Shown one piece after another: positions 8,579-16,910 of a stretch of 64,000 nt of DNA. The translations under genes and the position numbers were made by a program. The notes under the pieces were generated by a model. That model was not told where the DNA came from. It saw nothing but the letters and a program-made list of their open reading frames with translations, and searched no databases. This stretch comes from Streptomyces zagrosensis. Lineage in GTDB: Bacteria; Actinomycetota; Actinomycetes; Streptomycetales; Streptomycetaceae. The stretch spans positions 62,001-126,000 of the forward strand of contig NZ_JACHJL010000016.1 in the NCBI RefSeq assembly GCF_014203645.1. The letters are read 5' to 3'. Position 1 is the stretch's first letter. Each line of letters opens with the position of its first letter.

Positions 8579-9451
8579 TCAGTCGTGCGGGATGACCGCG
8601 ACGGGGCAGCGGGCGTGGTGCAGCGCGGCGTGCGCGACGGAGCCGATGCGCGTGCCGATGGGGGCGCGTCGCACCCGGCGCCCGAGGACCAGCAACTCCG
8701 CGTGGGCCGTCTGGGAGAGCAGCACCTGGCCGCCGGAGCCGATTTCCACGTGCTCGCGCACCGGGACTTGGGGGAACTTCTCCCGCCACGGTGCCAGGGC
8801 CTCGGCGAGTTGCTGCTTCTCGTACGGTTCCAAGCCGCCGGCCTCGTCCGCCAGCCGCAAGGAGAGGGGGCTGTAGGCGAAGACGGGCGGCAGGCTCCAC
8901 GCCCGGACGGCGCGCAGCGGCGCCCCGCGTACCGCGGCGGCCTCGAAGGCGAAGCGCAGCACCGCGGCGCTGTCCTCGGCCGAGCCCTGCTGGCCCACGA
9001 CGACCTCGCCGTCCGTGCGCGCGGCCTCCTGGTCTTCGGGTGCCCGGACCGAGACGACCGGTCGCGCGACGCGGGAGATGACCTGCTGAGCGTGCGAGCC
9101 GATCAGGAACCCGACGAGCGCGCCGTGCCCACGAGAACCGAGCACCAGCAGCTCCGCGTCCTCGTTGGCTCGTACCAGCGCGGTCGTGGGCTCACCGGAC
9201 AGGACAGCAGCGGTGATCTCCAGGCCCGGGTGGCGGACGGCCAGGCGCTGTCCGGCCTCGCGTACCAGGCTCTGGGCCCATTGGGCCTGCTCGTCTCTGT
9301 CGTTGACGACCGGTACTGTCATGGGCTCCCACTGCCAGGCGTGCACCACGCGCAGTGGCAGTCGGCGCCGCACCGCCTCTTCGGCCGCCCAGTCGGCGGC
9401 GGCTTCGCTCGCGGGCGAGCCGTCCACTCCCACGGTGATCGGACGAGTCAT
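8579..9451 (-). CDS. Universal stress protein, tandem Usp domains
   Basis: The 290-residue product has two Usp (adenine-nucleotide alpha-hydrolase-like) domains. Domain 1, about 1-137, begins ITVGVDGSPASEAAADWA and has the ATP loop VLGSRGHGALVGFLIGS. Domain 2, about 148-288, has a weaker loop LVLGRRVRRAPIGTRIGSVAHAAL. Tandem-domain Usp proteins of this size bind ATP or AMP and are induced under hypoxia or stationary phase in actinobacteria. The start at 9451 follows GGAGG. A 15-base GGGCC-N5-GTCCC element lies 85 bases upstream. It is monocistronic and convergent with gap. Confidence 0.93.
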   Translation of the reverse strand: MTRPITVGVDGSPASEAAADWAAEEAVRRRLPLRVVHAWQWEPMTVPVVNDRDEQAQWAQSLVREAGQRLAVRHPGLEITAAVLSGEPTTALVRANEDAELLVLGSRGHGALVGFLIGSHAQQVISRVARPVVSVRAPEDQEAARTDGEVVVGQQGSAEDSAAVLRFAFEAAAVRGAPLRAVRAWSLPPVFAYSPLSLRLADEAGGLEPYEKQQLAEALAPWREKFPQVPVREHVEIGSGGQVLLSQTAHAELLVLGRRVRRAPIGTRIGSVAHAALHHARCPVAVIPHD

Positions 9452-9536
9452 GGTCTGCCTCCAAGTGACGGACGGGCAAGGACGGAACGCCTACCCCCGT
9501 ACGACCCAGCATCACGTGACGAGCCATCCCAGGTCA

Positions 9537-9551
9537 GGGCCTATTGGTCCC
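9537..9551. promoter_or_regulatory. Candidate hypoxia-type operator, site D (5-base spacer)
   Basis: GGGCCTATTGGTCCC lies inside the longer imperfect palindrome CAGGG...CCCTG at 9535-9553, 85 bases before the usp start at 9451. The spacer is one base longer than at sites A-C. The surrounding interval 9452-9730 has no open frame that I can support. Confidence 0.45.
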
Positions 9552-9730
9552 TGCCCGGGCGCCATTCGGCCGTTCCACGAATGCCTGGCGCGAGCTTTCG
9601 GCCAGCACGTGCCGAGGGACGGGGCATCATGCTGACGGATCATCCGGCACGATCCGCTGGGGCGCACGCTACGGCGCCCCGGTGAGTGTGGGAGGGCGTG
9701 CACCGTTCCGGGAGGGCGGAGCATACGCAG

Positions 9731-9775
9731 GTGTGTGGCCCGTGCCCGCCGGGCCGGCGGGCAGAGGCCACACAC
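9731..9775 (-). terminator. Bipartite hairpin terminator of the arc operon
   Basis: GTGTGTGGCC and GGCCACACAC enclose a second perfect pair, TGCCCGCC and GGCGGGCA. The structure starts 18 bases beyond the antiporter stop codon. Confidence 0.8.
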
Positions 9776-9792
9776 GCTCGAAGGGGCCGCGC

Positions 9793-11346
9793 TCACGTCA
9801 TGGCTGCGCCCAGGGCCAAGAAGGCGCCCACGGCCAGCAGCAGGATGCCCATCAGCGGTGCGATGAAGCGCAGGTACTGGTCGTACCGCACCTTGGCCAG
9901 GGCCAGCCCACCCATGACGACCGCCGAGGTGGGGGTGAAGAGGTTCACCCAGCCGGAGGCCGACTGGTAGGCCGTGACGACCACCGCCCGGTCGACTCCG
10001 GCGAAGTCCGCCAGGGGGGCCAGGATCGGCATGGCCAGTGCGGCGTGCCCGGACGAGGAGGGGACGAAGAACGCCAGCGGGATGTTGACCAGGAACATCA
10101 CCGCCCCGAAGACGCCGGACGAGGTGCCGGATACCGCGCTCTCCAGGCTGTCGAGGATGGTGTCGGTCACCGCGGCGTTGTTCATGATGACCGTCACCCC
10201 GCGGGCCAGCATGACGATCAGCGCCGCTCCGATGAAGTCGCCCGCGCCGGCGACGATACCGTTCGCCGTGCCCTTCTCGCCCAGGCCGCCGACCAGGCCG
10301 ACGACGATCGAGGCGAGGACGAACAGGGCTGCCAGCTCGGGGAAGTACCAGCCGAGCGTCGGTAGCCAGGTGATGTGCAGGTCGGCCCAGGGGATCACGG
10401 CGAAGATCATGAAGAGGAAGGTGGCCGCGAACAGCGTCAGGACGATCCGCTGGCGCACGCTCAGTCGGGCCGTGGCGTCCTCGTCGGCCCGCAGGAGGAC
10501 GTCGTCCCGCAGGAGGACGTCGTCCCGCAGGAGGACGTCGTCCTCGCCGGTCGGCACCAGCGAGCGGGTGGGATCGTGGGCGACGCGTGTGGCGTAACGC
10601 AGGATGTACGCGGCGGCCAGCGCGGTCAGGCAGGCCCACATCAGCAACCGCAGCACGATGCCGTCGCCGGTGCCGATGCCCGCACTGTCGGAGGCGACAC
10701 CGGTCGCGAAGGGATTCACGGTGGAGGCTAGCGTCCCCACCCCGGCGCCCACCATGATCACTGTGGCGCCGACCATGCGGTCGTAGCCGAGCTTGAGCAG
10801 GAGCGGAATGATCAGCCCGTAAAAGCCGAGGGTCTCCTCTGCCATGCCGTAGGTGGTGCCGCCGAGCGAGAAGACGCTCAGCAACACGACGAGCAGCATC
10901 GCCCTGTGGTCGCGCAGCCGCTCCGCCAGGCGTGCAACGCCCGCGGTGAGGGCCCCCGTCCGCAGGGTGACGGTGATGAACGCGCCGACGGCCAGGACGA
11001 AGAGGAACACCCCGGCGGCGCCGGCGAACTCTCCGTTGCCGCCGGGGGCGGTCAGGTGCGAGTCGGCGCCCGTCACCCCGTACAGCCCGTTGACGGGCGC
11101 CAGGAAGAGGTCCTTGAGCCGGTCCCAAAAGCCCGTCCCCAACTCGACCGAGTGGTAGGTGCCGGGGACCGGGCTGCCGTCCTTGGTGTCGTAGCGCCCC
11201 GGCGGGATGACGAAGGTCAGCGCCCATACGGCGATGGTGACGATGACCAGGACGGTGAACGCGGAGGGGAAGGTCAGGCGCCGCCTGGGCCGGGTCGGCG
11301 GTCGGTCCGGGGCGGTGGGCGCGGAGGTCGTGCTGTGCGTGGTCAT
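9793..11346 (-). CDS. arcD: YfcC-family transporter, probable arginine/ornithine antiporter of the ADI operon
   Basis: The 517-residue polytopic membrane protein has about a dozen hydrophobic segments and the YfcC family signatures GGTTYGMAEETLGFYGL and FVPSSSGHAALAMPILAPLADF. The YfcC/DcuC group often replaces the classic ArcD as the basic amino acid exchanger in arginine deiminase operons; its place as last gene after arcC supports arginine/ornithine exchange. The ATG at 11346 overlaps the arcC stop (ATGA). A hydrophilic cytoplasmic loop contains three exact copies of the hexapeptide DDVLLR. A strong terminator follows. The family is certain; the substrate is inferred from context. Confidence 0.85.
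   Translation of the reverse strand: MTTHSTTSAPTAPDRPPTRPRRRLTFPSAFTVLVIVTIAVWALTFVIPPGRYDTKDGSPVPGTYHSVELGTGFWDRLKDLFLAPVNGLYGVTGADSHLTAPGGNGEFAGAAGVFLFVLAVGAFITVTLRTGALTAGVARLAERLRDHRAMLLVVLLSVFSLGGTTYGMAEETLGFYGLIIPLLLKLGYDRMVGATVIMVGAGVGTLASTVNPFATGVASDSAGIGTGDGIVLRLLMWACLTALAAAYILRYATRVAHDPTRSLVPTGEDDVLLRDDVLLRDDVLLRADEDATARLSVRQRIVLTLFAATFLFMIFAVIPWADLHITWLPTLGWYFPELAALFVLASIVVGLVGGLGEKGTANGIVAGAGDFIGAALIVMLARGVTVIMNNAAVTDTILDSLESAVSGTSSGVFGAVMFLVNIPLAFFVPSSSGHAALAMPILAPLADFAGVDRAVVVTAYQSASGWVNLFTPTSAVVMGGLALAKVRYDQYLRFIAPLMGILLLAVGAFLALGAAMT
10490..10543. repeat. Three tandem 18-bp repeats inside the antiporter gene
   Basis: The unit CGCAGGAGGACGTCGTCC is repeated three times without change, encoding (DDVLLR)x3 in the hydrophilic loop. 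It keeps the frame and is a likely slippage site. Confidence 0.9.
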
Positions 11347-12296
11347 GTCGGGTCCGGTGGCGAGTAGGGGCCGGACTCGGGGTAGCGGCCACGGGGAGTG
11401 ACGATGGTTCCGGCGGTGCCGTCGAGGATGGCCTGGGCGTCCGCAAGGGCGCCGATGGCCGCCATGTCGCCGGTGAGTTCGACGAACCGGCAGACCGCCT
11501 CGACCTTGGGGCCCATCGATCCGGCCGGGAAGTCAAGGCTCCGCAGCCCGGCGGGCGTGGTGTGGGTGATGGGCGCGGCCTGCTCGGTGCCGTAGTCGCT
11601 CTGCACGTGGGGCACGTCCGTGAGCAGCAGCAGCGCGTCGGCCTCCAGCGCCTCGGCCAGCAGGGCTGCGGTGAGATCCTTGTCCACGACGGCCTCGACG
11701 CCGGAGAGCTGTCCGTTCTCGTCGCGGATCACCGGCACGCCGCCTCCTCCGGCGCAGACGGCCACCGCGCCGGAGGCCAGCAGCAACCGGATCAGGCGGG
11801 TCTCCACCACGCGTTGGGGCCGCGGCGAGGGGACGACGCGACGCCAGCGGTCACCGTCCGCCTTGACGGTCCAGCCGCGCTCGGCGGCGATCCGCTCGGC
11901 CTGCGCCTGGGTGTACACGGGCCCGACGAACTTGGTCGGGTCGGCGAAGGCGGGGTCCGTGGCGGAGACGAGGGTCTGGTTGAGCAGGGCGCAGATCTGT
12001 CGGCCCGGCAGCGCGTTTTGGAGCGACTGGAGCAGCCAGTAGCCGATCATGCCTTGGGTCTCGGCCCCCAGCACGTCGAACGGGTAGGGGCGGGTCAGGG
12101 ACTGGTCGGCGGCGCTTTGCAACGCCAGCACGCCGACCTGCGGACCGTTGCCGTGGGTGATCACCACTTCGTGCTGGTGGGCGATCGGGGCCAGGGCGCG
12201 GACGGCGGCGCGGACGTTGGCCAGTTGGGTGGCGGCGTCCGGGCGCTGGCCGCGGCGGAGCAGTGCGTTGCCTCCGAGGGCGATGACGATGCGCAT
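11343..12296 (-). CDS. arcC: Carbamate kinase
   Basis: The 317-residue product has family-typical length. It begins RIVIALGGNALL, contains VVITHGNGPQVGVLALQ and CAGGGGVPVI, and has the late VVDKDLTAALLAEAL segment. It converts carbamoyl phosphate and ADP to ATP, CO2 and ammonia, the energy-yielding step of the arginine deiminase pathway. It lies five bases after arcB and overlaps the antiporter by four bases, so it is translationally coupled in arcABCD. Confidence 0.95.
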   Translation of the reverse strand: MRIVIALGGNALLRRGQRPDAATQLANVRAAVRALAPIAHQHEVVITHGNGPQVGVLALQSAADQSLTRPYPFDVLGAETQGMIGYWLLQSLQNALPGRQICALLNQTLVSATDPAFADPTKFVGPVYTQAQAERIAAERGWTVKADGDRWRRVVPSPRPQRVVETRLIRLLLASGAVAVCAGGGGVPVIRDENGQLSGVEAVVDKDLTAALLAEALEADALLLLTDVPHVQSDYGTEQAAPITHTTPAGLRSLDFPAGSMGPKVEAVCRFVELTGDMAAIGALADAQAILDGTAGTIVTPRGRYPESGPYSPPDPT

Positions 12297-12301
12297 GGCG
12301 A

Positions 12302-13303
12302 TCAGTCGCCCAGGGTCGCGACGAGCACGGCCTTGATGGTGTGCAACCGGTTCTCCGCCTGGTCGAAGACGACGGAGTGCGCGGACTCGAAGACCTCGTC
12401 GGTCACCTCAAGGGCCGTCATGCCCGTGCGCTGGAAGATCTCGGCGCCCACGGTGGTGGCGCTGTCGTGGAAGGCGGGCAGGCAGTGCAGGAACTTCACC
12501 CTCGGGTTACCGGTCGCCTTCAGCACGTCCATGGTCACCTGGTACGGCTTCAGCAGGGCGATGCGCTCGTCCCACATCTCCTTCGGCTCGCCCATGGACA
12601 GCCAGACGTCCGTGTAGAGGAAGTCCGCTCCCACCACGCCGTCGGTGACGTCGTCGGTGAAGGTCAGGCGCGCTCCGGTGGCGCCGGCGATGCGCCGTGC
12701 CTCCTTGAGTACGTCGATGGAGGTACGCAACGACGCCGGGGCCACCATGCGCACGTCCATGCCGAGCATGGCCCCCGCGATCAGCAGGGAGTTGGCGACG
12801 TTGTTGCGGGCGTCGCCGAGGTAGGCGAAGGACACCTCGTGCAGCGGCTTGTCGGTGTGCTCCCACATCGTCAGCACGTCGGCGAGCGACTGCGTGGGGT
12901 GCCACTGGTCGGTCAGCCCGTTCCACACCGGTACGCCCGCGTAGTCGGCCAACTCCTCCACCAGGCGCTGGTCGCCGCCCCGGTACTCGATGCCGTCGTA
13001 GAAGCGGCCGAGGACCCGGGCGCTGTCCTTGATGGACTCCTTGTGGCCGAGCTGCGAGCCGGCCGGGTCGAGGTAGGTGACGTGGGCGCCCTGCTGGTGG
13101 GCGGCCACCTCGAAGGCGCAGCGGGTGCGGGTGGAGGTCTTCTCGAAGACGACCGCGATGTTGCGGCCCCGCAGGCATTGCCGCTCGGCCCCCGCCAGGC
13201 GGTCGGCCTTCAACCGGGCGGAGAGGTCGAGCAGGTGGCGGAACTCCTCGCTGGAGAAGTCCAGTTCCTTCAGAAACGAACGGTTGCGCAGGTTGACGGT
13301 CAT
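12302..13303 (-). CDS. arcB: Ornithine carbamoyltransferase, catabolic
   Basis: The 333-residue product has EKTSTRTRCAFE (carbamoyl phosphate binding), WHPTQSLADVLT and KFLHCLPAFHD (the ornithine-binding HCLP loop). Its length and SFLKELDFSSEEF N-terminus match catabolic ArcB/ArgF enzymes. In this operon it phosphorolyses citrulline to ornithine and carbamoyl phosphate for arcC. It starts 96 bases downstream of arcA. The gap is a low-complexity GGGTGTGGC-like run. Confidence 0.95.
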   Translation of the reverse strand: MTVNLRNRSFLKELDFSSEEFRHLLDLSARLKADRLAGAERQCLRGRNIAVVFEKTSTRTRCAFEVAAHQQGAHVTYLDPAGSQLGHKESIKDSARVLGRFYDGIEYRGGDQRLVEELADYAGVPVWNGLTDQWHPTQSLADVLTMWEHTDKPLHEVSFAYLGDARNNVANSLLIAGAMLGMDVRMVAPASLRTSIDVLKEARRIAGATGARLTFTDDVTDGVVGADFLYTDVWLSMGEPKEMWDERIALLKPYQVTMDVLKATGNPRVKFLHCLPAFHDSATTVGAEIFQRTGMTALEVTDEVFESAHSVVFDQAENRLHTIKAVLVATLGD

Positions 13304-13399
13304 GTCGAAGGCTCCTTGCGGGCCCGTGGGCCCGGTGGGTGTGGCGGGTGTGGTGGGTGTGGCGGGGGAGGGAAGAAGGCGGCGGGTGCCTGGCCGCTG

Positions 13400-14623
13400 T
13401 CAGACGGCATCGCGTTCGACCGGGCAGCTCATGCAGCGAGGGCCGCCCCGTCCGCGGCCCAACTCGCTGCCGCGGATGGTGATGACCTCGACGCCGTGGT
13501 GGCGTAGGAACGTGTTAGTGGTGACGTTGCGCTCGTAGGCGACGACCACGCCCGGCTCGACGGCCAGCACGTTGCAGCCGTCGTCCCACTGTTCCCGCTC
13601 GGCGGAGTGCACGTCCTGGGTGGCGCTGAGCACGGTGATCGAGTCCAGACCCAGGGCGTCAGCGATGGCCGCGTGCATCTGCTCAGGGGCGTTGGCCGTG
13701 GTGCGGAGCCCGGTGCCGTCGGGGCCCGGCTCGATGGTGGTGGACGGCAGCATGCCAAGGCCGGCGTACGCGGTGAAGGTGTCGCCGCTGACCATGGTCA
13801 GCACGGTGTCCAGGTGCATGAAACTGCGGCTCTTGGGGAGGTCGAGCGCCACGACGCGGCGGGCCGACCCGGCGGCGAACATGCGCAACGCCAGGGTCTC
13901 CACGGCCTGCGGCGTCGTGCGCTCGCTCATGCCGACCAGTACGGCACCGTTGCCGATGACCAGGACGTCACCGCCCTCGATGGTGGACGGGTAGGCGCTC
14001 TGCCCATCCGCCCACCGCTGGAACTCGCCCTTCTCAAACAGCGGGTGGTGCTGGTAGATGGCCTCGAAATGCACGGTCTCCCGGCGGCGGGCCCGCTTCT
14101 TCATCGGGTTGATGCTCACCCCGTCGTACGCCCAACAGGAGGTGTCCCGAGTGAACAGGTGGTTCGGCAGCGGGGCCAACAGGAAGTCGTCGGGGGCCAT
14201 GGCGTGCAGGCGGACGCTCGGTATGTTCCCGGCGCGGTGCACCAACTCCCGCTTGGTGATCCCACCGATGAGACAGGTGGTCAGCTCGTCAGGGGCGAGC
14301 GAGTCGAAGAACGCCCGGAGTCGGTCCGTGGCCAGGGGGCCGAACTCCCGCTCGTCAAAGACCCGATCGTGGACCAGCGTCCGCGCTGCGGGCCTGGCCA
14401 GCGTCTCGGTGAGGAGGTCGGTCAGCAGGTGGACCCGCACGCCGCGGTCGCGCAGGGTGTCGGCGAAGGCGTCGTGCTCTTCCCTGGCGCGCTTGACCCA
14501 CAGCACGTCGTCGAAAAGCAGCGCGTCCTTGTTGGTGGGAGTGAGCCGTTTGAGCTCCAGATCGGGGCGGTGCAGGATCACCTGCTTCAAGCGCCCGGTC
14601 TCGGAGTCGACGTGAAAGGACAT
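13400..14623 (-). CDS. arcA: Arginine deiminase
   Basis: The 407-residue product starts MSFHVDSETGRLKQVILHRP and has LFDDVLWVKRAREEHD, FTRDTSCWAYDGVSINPM, EGGDVLVIGN and the C-terminal catalytic Cys in GGPRCMSCPVERD, which is the whole ADI signature set. It converts arginine to citrulline and ammonia. The ATG at 14623 has GAGGAG seven bases upstream; the frame stays open for 57 more codons without homology. As first gene of arcABCD it receives the promoter: a 457-base leader region (14624-15080) with two direct repeats and site E. Confidence 0.96.
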   Translation of the reverse strand: MSFHVDSETGRLKQVILHRPDLELKRLTPTNKDALLFDDVLWVKRAREEHDAFADTLRDRGVRVHLLTDLLTETLARPAARTLVHDRVFDEREFGPLATDRLRAFFDSLAPDELTTCLIGGITKRELVHRAGNIPSVRLHAMAPDDFLLAPLPNHLFTRDTSCWAYDGVSINPMKKRARRRETVHFEAIYQHHPLFEKGEFQRWADGQSAYPSTIEGGDVLVIGNGAVLVGMSERTTPQAVETLALRMFAAGSARRVVALDLPKSRSFMHLDTVLTMVSGDTFTAYAGLGMLPSTTIEPGPDGTGLRTTANAPEQMHAAIADALGLDSITVLSATQDVHSAEREQWDDGCNVLAVEPGVVVAYERNVTTNTFLRHHGVEVITIRGSELGRGRGGPRCMSCPVERDAV

Positions 14624-14806
14624 GGTGCTCCTCGAAAGGTAGGGAAGTGGTGGGCGCCGTACGCGTGGGCTGAACTTCTTCGCGGCGGCCCTGGGCCGGT
14701 GGCGGGTGAGGCGTCGCGCCGTACACCTGAACTCTGCCGGTGAACCGGCTCCGTGACGGGCGGCAAAGGTCCCGGCCGCCCGGCCGTTCGGCACTCGCGC
14801 CGGGCC

Positions 14807-14829
14807 CGAAAGGCCGGGGCGAAAGGCCG
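14807..14829. repeat. Pair of CGAAAGGCCG direct repeats upstream of arcA
   Basis: CGAAAGGCCG occurs at 14807-14816 and 14820-14829, 13 bases apart, about 185-205 bases upstream of arcA. Thirteen bases is slightly more than one helical turn, so the pair could be a double operator. Nothing else in 14624-14957 stands out. Confidence 0.4.
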
Positions 14830-14957
14830 TTCGTCTCTACCGGGCCCGCCGGATTCGTGCGGCGGGGGAAACGTGGTGTGGCCGGGCGCGGGAGGTCGCG
14901 TACCCCGCCCGCCTTCGGCCCGGGGCGGCGACCGCCCCGCGCCGTGCGCGGCCGGCG

Positions 14958-14971
14958 GGGACCGAGGGCCG
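14958..14971. promoter_or_regulatory. Candidate hypoxia-type operator, site E (one mismatch)
   Basis: GGGACCGAGGGCCG, read on the minus strand as CGGCC-CTCG-GTCCC, lies 109 bases before the split usp gene start (15081) and about 335 bases before arcA. Its distance fits the usp gene better. Confidence 0.3.
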
Positions 14972-15080
14972 ACCGGCCCCAGGCCCCTTGTGCCCAACGG
15001 CCATCGTCCGCACGGCAAATCGGCCGCGATGGTGGAGGCGGCACTCCAGGCGCCAAACCCGAGAAAGGCAGGTGGGAGAG

Positions 15081-15217
15081 ATGGAGCGCCCCCTGGTCGT
15101 AGGCGCGACGGGACGCGGTCGAGCCTGCGTGCCGTGGACTGGGCGGTGGACGAGGCGGCCCCGCCTTGGCTTGCCGCTGCGGCTGCTGCACGCGTCGCTG
15201 TGGGAGCGCTACCGGGT
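15081..15217 (+). pseudogene. 5' half of a usp gene split by an IS605-type insertion
   Basis: GGTGGGAGAG precedes ATG at 15081. The frame reads MERPLVVGA and later LGLPLRLLHASLWERYR, both Usp. The middle part (DGTRSSLRAVDWAVDEAA) is in the +1 frame, showing two compensating indels. Homology stops at about 15217, where insertion-sequence end DNA begins, and resumes at about 18758. Confidence 0.75.
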
Positions 15218-15229
15218 TCAATCGCAGTG

Positions 15230-15249
15230 CACCGGGCTTTAGCCCGGTG
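15230..15249. repeat. Left-end hairpin of the IS605-type element
   Basis: CACCGGGCT and AGCCCGGTG form a perfect nine-base stem with a two-base loop. Subterminal imperfect or perfect hairpins of this kind are what IS200/IS605 TnpA recognises. Confidence 0.65.
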
Positions 15250-15318
15250 GTGACGCGATTGTGGGAAGTGCTCTGACTCGCGCTGTGCGCACGGGTCCGC
15301 ACTGTCGAGCTCAGCTCG

Positions 15319-15639
15319 GACGGGCCGGTTTTGCTGCTCGATGTACTGCTTCACGATCGACAGTGGAGCCCCGCCGACCGACCCGGCGAGGTACGAGCCG
15401 GACCACAGCCGCTGTGCCCGCCAGTAGTGTGGGACCAGTTGCGGATACTCCTGGCGGAGCCTGCGGGAACTGACGCCCTTGAGGCTGTTGACCAGCTTGG
15501 ACGGGGCAACTTCCGGCGGGACGTGCACGAGCAGGTGGACGTGGTTGTTCTCGCCGTTGCACTCGACCAGCTCGCATTCGAAGTCGGCGCACACGGCACG
15601 CATGATCTCTTCCCTGCGCGTCAGGTGGGCGTCCTTGAA
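15319..15639 (-). pseudogene. tnpA: IS200/IS605 TnpA (Y1 HUH transposase), 5'-truncated
   Basis: The frame reads FKDAHLTRREEIMRAVCADF onwards with the HUH metal motif in NNHVHLLV and the catalytic Tyr in VKQYIEQQNRPV. A TAG stop lies immediately upstream of FKDAHL, so the first 30-40 residues of the family are missing. The reading frame also runs past the usual C-terminus into the element's left end without a stop. It is catalytically plausible in its core but lacks the N-terminal strand, so probably inactive. Confidence 0.8.
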
Positions 15640-15789
15640 GCTTGACGTCTATCTGATGAGGTCTGTACGGGCTCGAACTCGCGAGATAGACGGCACGCTG
15701 AAGCCGCGTCAGGCGCAGGGGATCGGGCCCCGTGATCGTGGACTGCGCATCTGGCGGACTTCGGCACGGAAGGGGAACGTCGGTCGCGC

Positions 15790-16325
15790 AGTGCGGTGAC
15801 GTTCGCGCATCATCGGTCTGTGATTCCGGTCGGGGGCGCCGTCAGCGGCGCAGATGGTTACTCGTGGGCGCGGCGAGTGCCGTGTTGGTGCTGGTGCTGG
15901 CCAGCGTGGTCTCCGCGGTCTGGCAGATCGCTTACGGAGGGTTGGCGGGTGGCGATGCAGCCGGCGTGCTCGGTGTTCCTCTGGGAGCGGCCTGTCTGAC
16001 CGTAGCGCTCATGGCGCTGCGAAGGCCGGTGGAAGGTGCGACGCGGAGCTCGCGAGCAGCCGGGCCAAAACGCTGGAGCGGCAGGTCGCCGACGGCGAGG
16101 GCAGAGTACATCGGCAGCTGCTGGGCGACGACTCCCAGCACATCGACCTGCGCTACGTCCTACAGCACGCTCCGGCTCGCGCCGCGACGGCCCTGCCCGC
16201 CGGGCAGATCCATGCCGGGGAGCACCCGTCGCCGGGAGCGGGGTCGCTGCCGGACATGCTGGCCTACTACCGCGCCACCTGCCCCGCCCGGCTCGTCCTC
16301 ACCGGCCCGGCCGGAGCGGGCAATG
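15790..16325 (+). pseudogene. Remnant of a membrane-anchored NACHT-type NTPase
   Basis: One frame (about 15825-16030) gives a basic N-terminus and two hydrophobic segments (LLVGAASAVLVLVLASVVSAVW and GVLGVPLGAACLTVALMAL). After a frameshift near 16035 the next frame gives AKTLERQVADGEGRVHRQLL, DSQHIDLRYVL and LPDMLAYYRATCPARLVLTG, ending in GPAGAGN. Intact Streptomyces NACHT proteins continue here with the Walker A residues GKT. The gene is thus frameshifted and cut exactly inside Walker A. Such NTPases are linked to anti-phage or conflict systems. No stop-free continuation exists. About 135 bases of featureless DNA follow. Confidence 0.6.
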
Positions 16326-16461
16326 CAACTCGACTGTGAGCACCGCAAAGCACTCCAGTTCGCGTAACGGCAGATCAGTCCCGATCCAGGCCGTCACTCC
16401 GCACCGTCCTGCTCCGACGCTGTCAGGCGCCGCCGGTCAGCAGACGTACGGGGGCGCCTCA

Positions 16462-16833
16462 TCAGGAAGCTCGGATTTCGTGGCTCACGGCGTGGAGATA
16501 GTCGTCGATGGCTCGGTGATTCTTCGTGAGGCAATCGATCTTCTCTGCCATCCGGTCGCGTTCGTGTTCGAGTGTCGCAATCATGTCTGGGGTGACGTAC
16601 GGCAGATGTATCGCCTGCGGACTGTCCAAGCAAGGAAGGATCTGCTTGATGATCCGCGTCGGCAGGCCGACATCGAGCAAGCCCCGGACCTGCCGCACCC
16701 GATCGACAACGTAGTCCTCGTAGTGCCGGTACCCGTTAGGGAGCCGTTCGGACTCGATCAACTCTTGTTCCTCGTAGTAACGGAGCATCCGCACCGGCGT
16801 GTCCGTGCGCTGAGAAAGCTCCCCGATCTGCAT
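16462..16833 (-). CDS. MerR-family transcriptional regulator
   Basis: The 123-residue product has the MerR winged helix at 1-70 (MQIGELSQRTDTPVRMLRYYEEQELI...NGYRHYEDYVVDRVRQVRGLL), then a coiled-coil dimer helix (ATLEHERDRMAEKIDCLTKNHRAIDDYL) and almost no effector domain. It has no Cys cluster, so metal sensing is unlikely; small organic ligands or drugs are more probable. It is divergent from the MFS gene with a 77-base promoter region and presumably controls it. Both are cargo of the IS605-type element and have a lower G+C content than their surroundings. Confidence 0.9.
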   Translation of the reverse strand: MQIGELSQRTDTPVRMLRYYEEQELIESERLPNGYRHYEDYVVDRVRQVRGLLDVGLPTRIIKQILPCLDSPQAIHLPYVTPDMIATLEHERDRMAEKIDCLTKNHRAIDDYLHAVSHEIRAS

Positions 16834-16871
16834 CCCTCACCCCTCGCGTCTGGGCTGCGATGCAACCGCAC

Positions 16872-16907
16872 TTGACCCTCACATTAATGTCACACATTGA
16901 TGATAAC
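16872..16907 (+). promoter_or_regulatory. Putative MerR-controlled promoter of the MFS gene
   Basis: TTGACC at 16872-16877 could be a -35 box. The palindrome ACATTAATGT at 16881-16890 sits in the long spacer where MerR proteins bind, and TTGATG or GATAAC (16897-16907) could be the -10. If so, the transcript starts almost at the ATG at 16911, which would be leaderless; indeed no ribosome binding site is visible. Confidence 0.45.
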
Positions 16908-16910
16908 GAT

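Noticed and set aside
9512..11536. 674-codon minus-strand frame across the antiporter
   Set aside because: It is out of phase with the antiporter, rich in Arg/Pro/His with no motif, and the antiporter frame carries clear family signatures.
13320..13380. GGGTGTGGC-like repeats between arcA and arcB as a regulatory array
   Set aside because: Irregular low-complexity run inside a co-transcribed gap; no fixed unit or spacing.
14587..15603. A 338-residue protein formed by TnpA continuing leftwards
   Set aside because: Only residues up to QNRPV match the transposase; the rest is IS end and usp/arcA leader read through.
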